Position numbers and translations under genes: made by a program. From Minisyncoccota bacterium (GTDB lineage: Bacteria > Patescibacteriota > Minisyncoccia > UBA6257 > 1-14-0-10-40-38): 11,769 bases of DNA. Positions 11,471 through 11,769 of the stretch are shown in pieces. The DNA is taken from positions 1-11,769 of the forward strand of contig JAGVPS010000094.1 in NCBI GenBank assembly GCA_020052135.1. Reading direction: 5' to 3'. Position 1 is the stretch's first letter. Each line of letters opens with the position of its first letter. A model generated the notes under the pieces. The model was not told the DNA's origin. It searched no databases and saw nothing but the letters and a program-made list of their open reading frames with translations.

Positions 11471-11769
11471 ATAATAGTCAGAAAACTCTTGAAAAAGAAG
11501 AAGTGCTCGTGAGCCATTTTGCGCATAACGCGCTCACGCTTGTTATAAGCGTTTTTTTGGCATACTTAGTTTTTCAAAGCGGCATACTTGACCAGATTCT
11601 CACGCGTACGACTGAGGCCGAGCTTGTGGGCGCTTTTATCGCAGGTATTTTTTTTACCTCGCTCATTTCTACTGCTCCGGCTATCGTAGCGCTCGGCACT
11701 ATCGCGGGAGCAGGGCATGAACCGCTGTGGATGATCGCTATTGTCGGAGGGTTCGGGTCGCTGTTAGGA
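11467..11769 (+). CDS. integral membrane protein, 3'-truncated
   Basis: The frame starts at ATG 11467, overlapping the DoxX-like stop, and stays open for 101 codons to the right edge. A charged N-terminus (residues 1-16) precedes hydrophobic segments at about 22-40, 53-77 and 86-101. The third begins LWMIAIVGGFGSLLG, and the middle segment contains TSLISTAPAIVALGTIAG, a Gly/Pro/Thr-rich stretch suggestive of a transporter or a DedA-like re-entrant region. I do not recognise the family with confidence, and the remainder is outside the window. Overlap with the DoxX-like gene indicates co-translation. Confidence 0.7.
   Translation, partial: MNNSQKTLEKEEVLVSHFAHNALTLVISVFLAYLVFQSGILDQILTRTTEAELVGAFIAGIFFTSLISTAPAIVALGTIAGAGHEPLWMIAIVGGFGSLLG

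Overview
The window reads as a fragment of a bacterial chromosome from the Candidate Phyla Radiation (Patescibacteria, most like Parcubacteria). This is inferred from gene style: short, tightly packed genes; a secreted GPTCPVER-type protein; a PD-(D/E)XK nuclease beside a DUF559-type nuclease; DoxX-like membrane proteins; and Gly/Ala-rich palindromic insertions inside conserved genes. TGA is used as a stop (ATGA overlaps at 7614 and 11467), which argues against the Gracilibacteria/Absconditabacteria code. No rRNA, tRNA, CRISPR array, transposase or phage structural gene was seen.

Layout. 1-1629, plus strand: a left-truncated RecB/Cas4-like nuclease, a DUF559-type endonuclease and a DUF167 (YggU) protein. 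1722-2132: a membrane-anchored extracytoplasmic beta-fold protein. 2181-4680: a tight cluster of trpS, an EamA-type transporter and msrA. 4679-5343: a minus-strand unit with its own sigma70-like promoter, two small unrecognised genes and a terminator hairpin. 5364-6715: a TfoX N-terminal domain protein, DoxX and a YdjM/DUF457-like membrane hydrolase. 6706-6815: an intergenic 14-bp inverted repeat, then a 25-residue basic peptide gene, a VIT1/CCC1 metal transporter and acylphosphatase. 7893-8595: a second minus-strand unit with promoter, Shine-Dalgarno, an unrecognised zinc-ribbon protein and terminator. 8604-9710, minus: a secreted SdrD/B-domain protein. 9787-10944: dinB, divergent from it across an intergenic region holding a DnaA-box match. 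11099-11769: a DoxX-like protein and a right-truncated membrane protein.

The strongest unusual signal is a pair of related palindromic elements inserted in frame in two unrelated conserved genes, msrA (4157-4190) and dinB (10173-10221). Their core 18-mers, GGATCCGCCTATGGCGGA and GGATCCTCCTTCGGAGGA, differ at four positions. Two differences lie in the loop and the other two are a compensatory pair in the stem (G-C against T-A). Both are read in the same frame, giving GSAYGG and GSSFGG. This looks like a dispersed, protein-coding palindromic element comparable in behaviour to Rickettsia palindromic elements.

Functionally the window is mostly housekeeping (TrpRS, MsrA, Pol IV, acylphosphatase) mixed with membrane and surface genes. 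The two minus-strand units look like independently transcribed accessory cargo.
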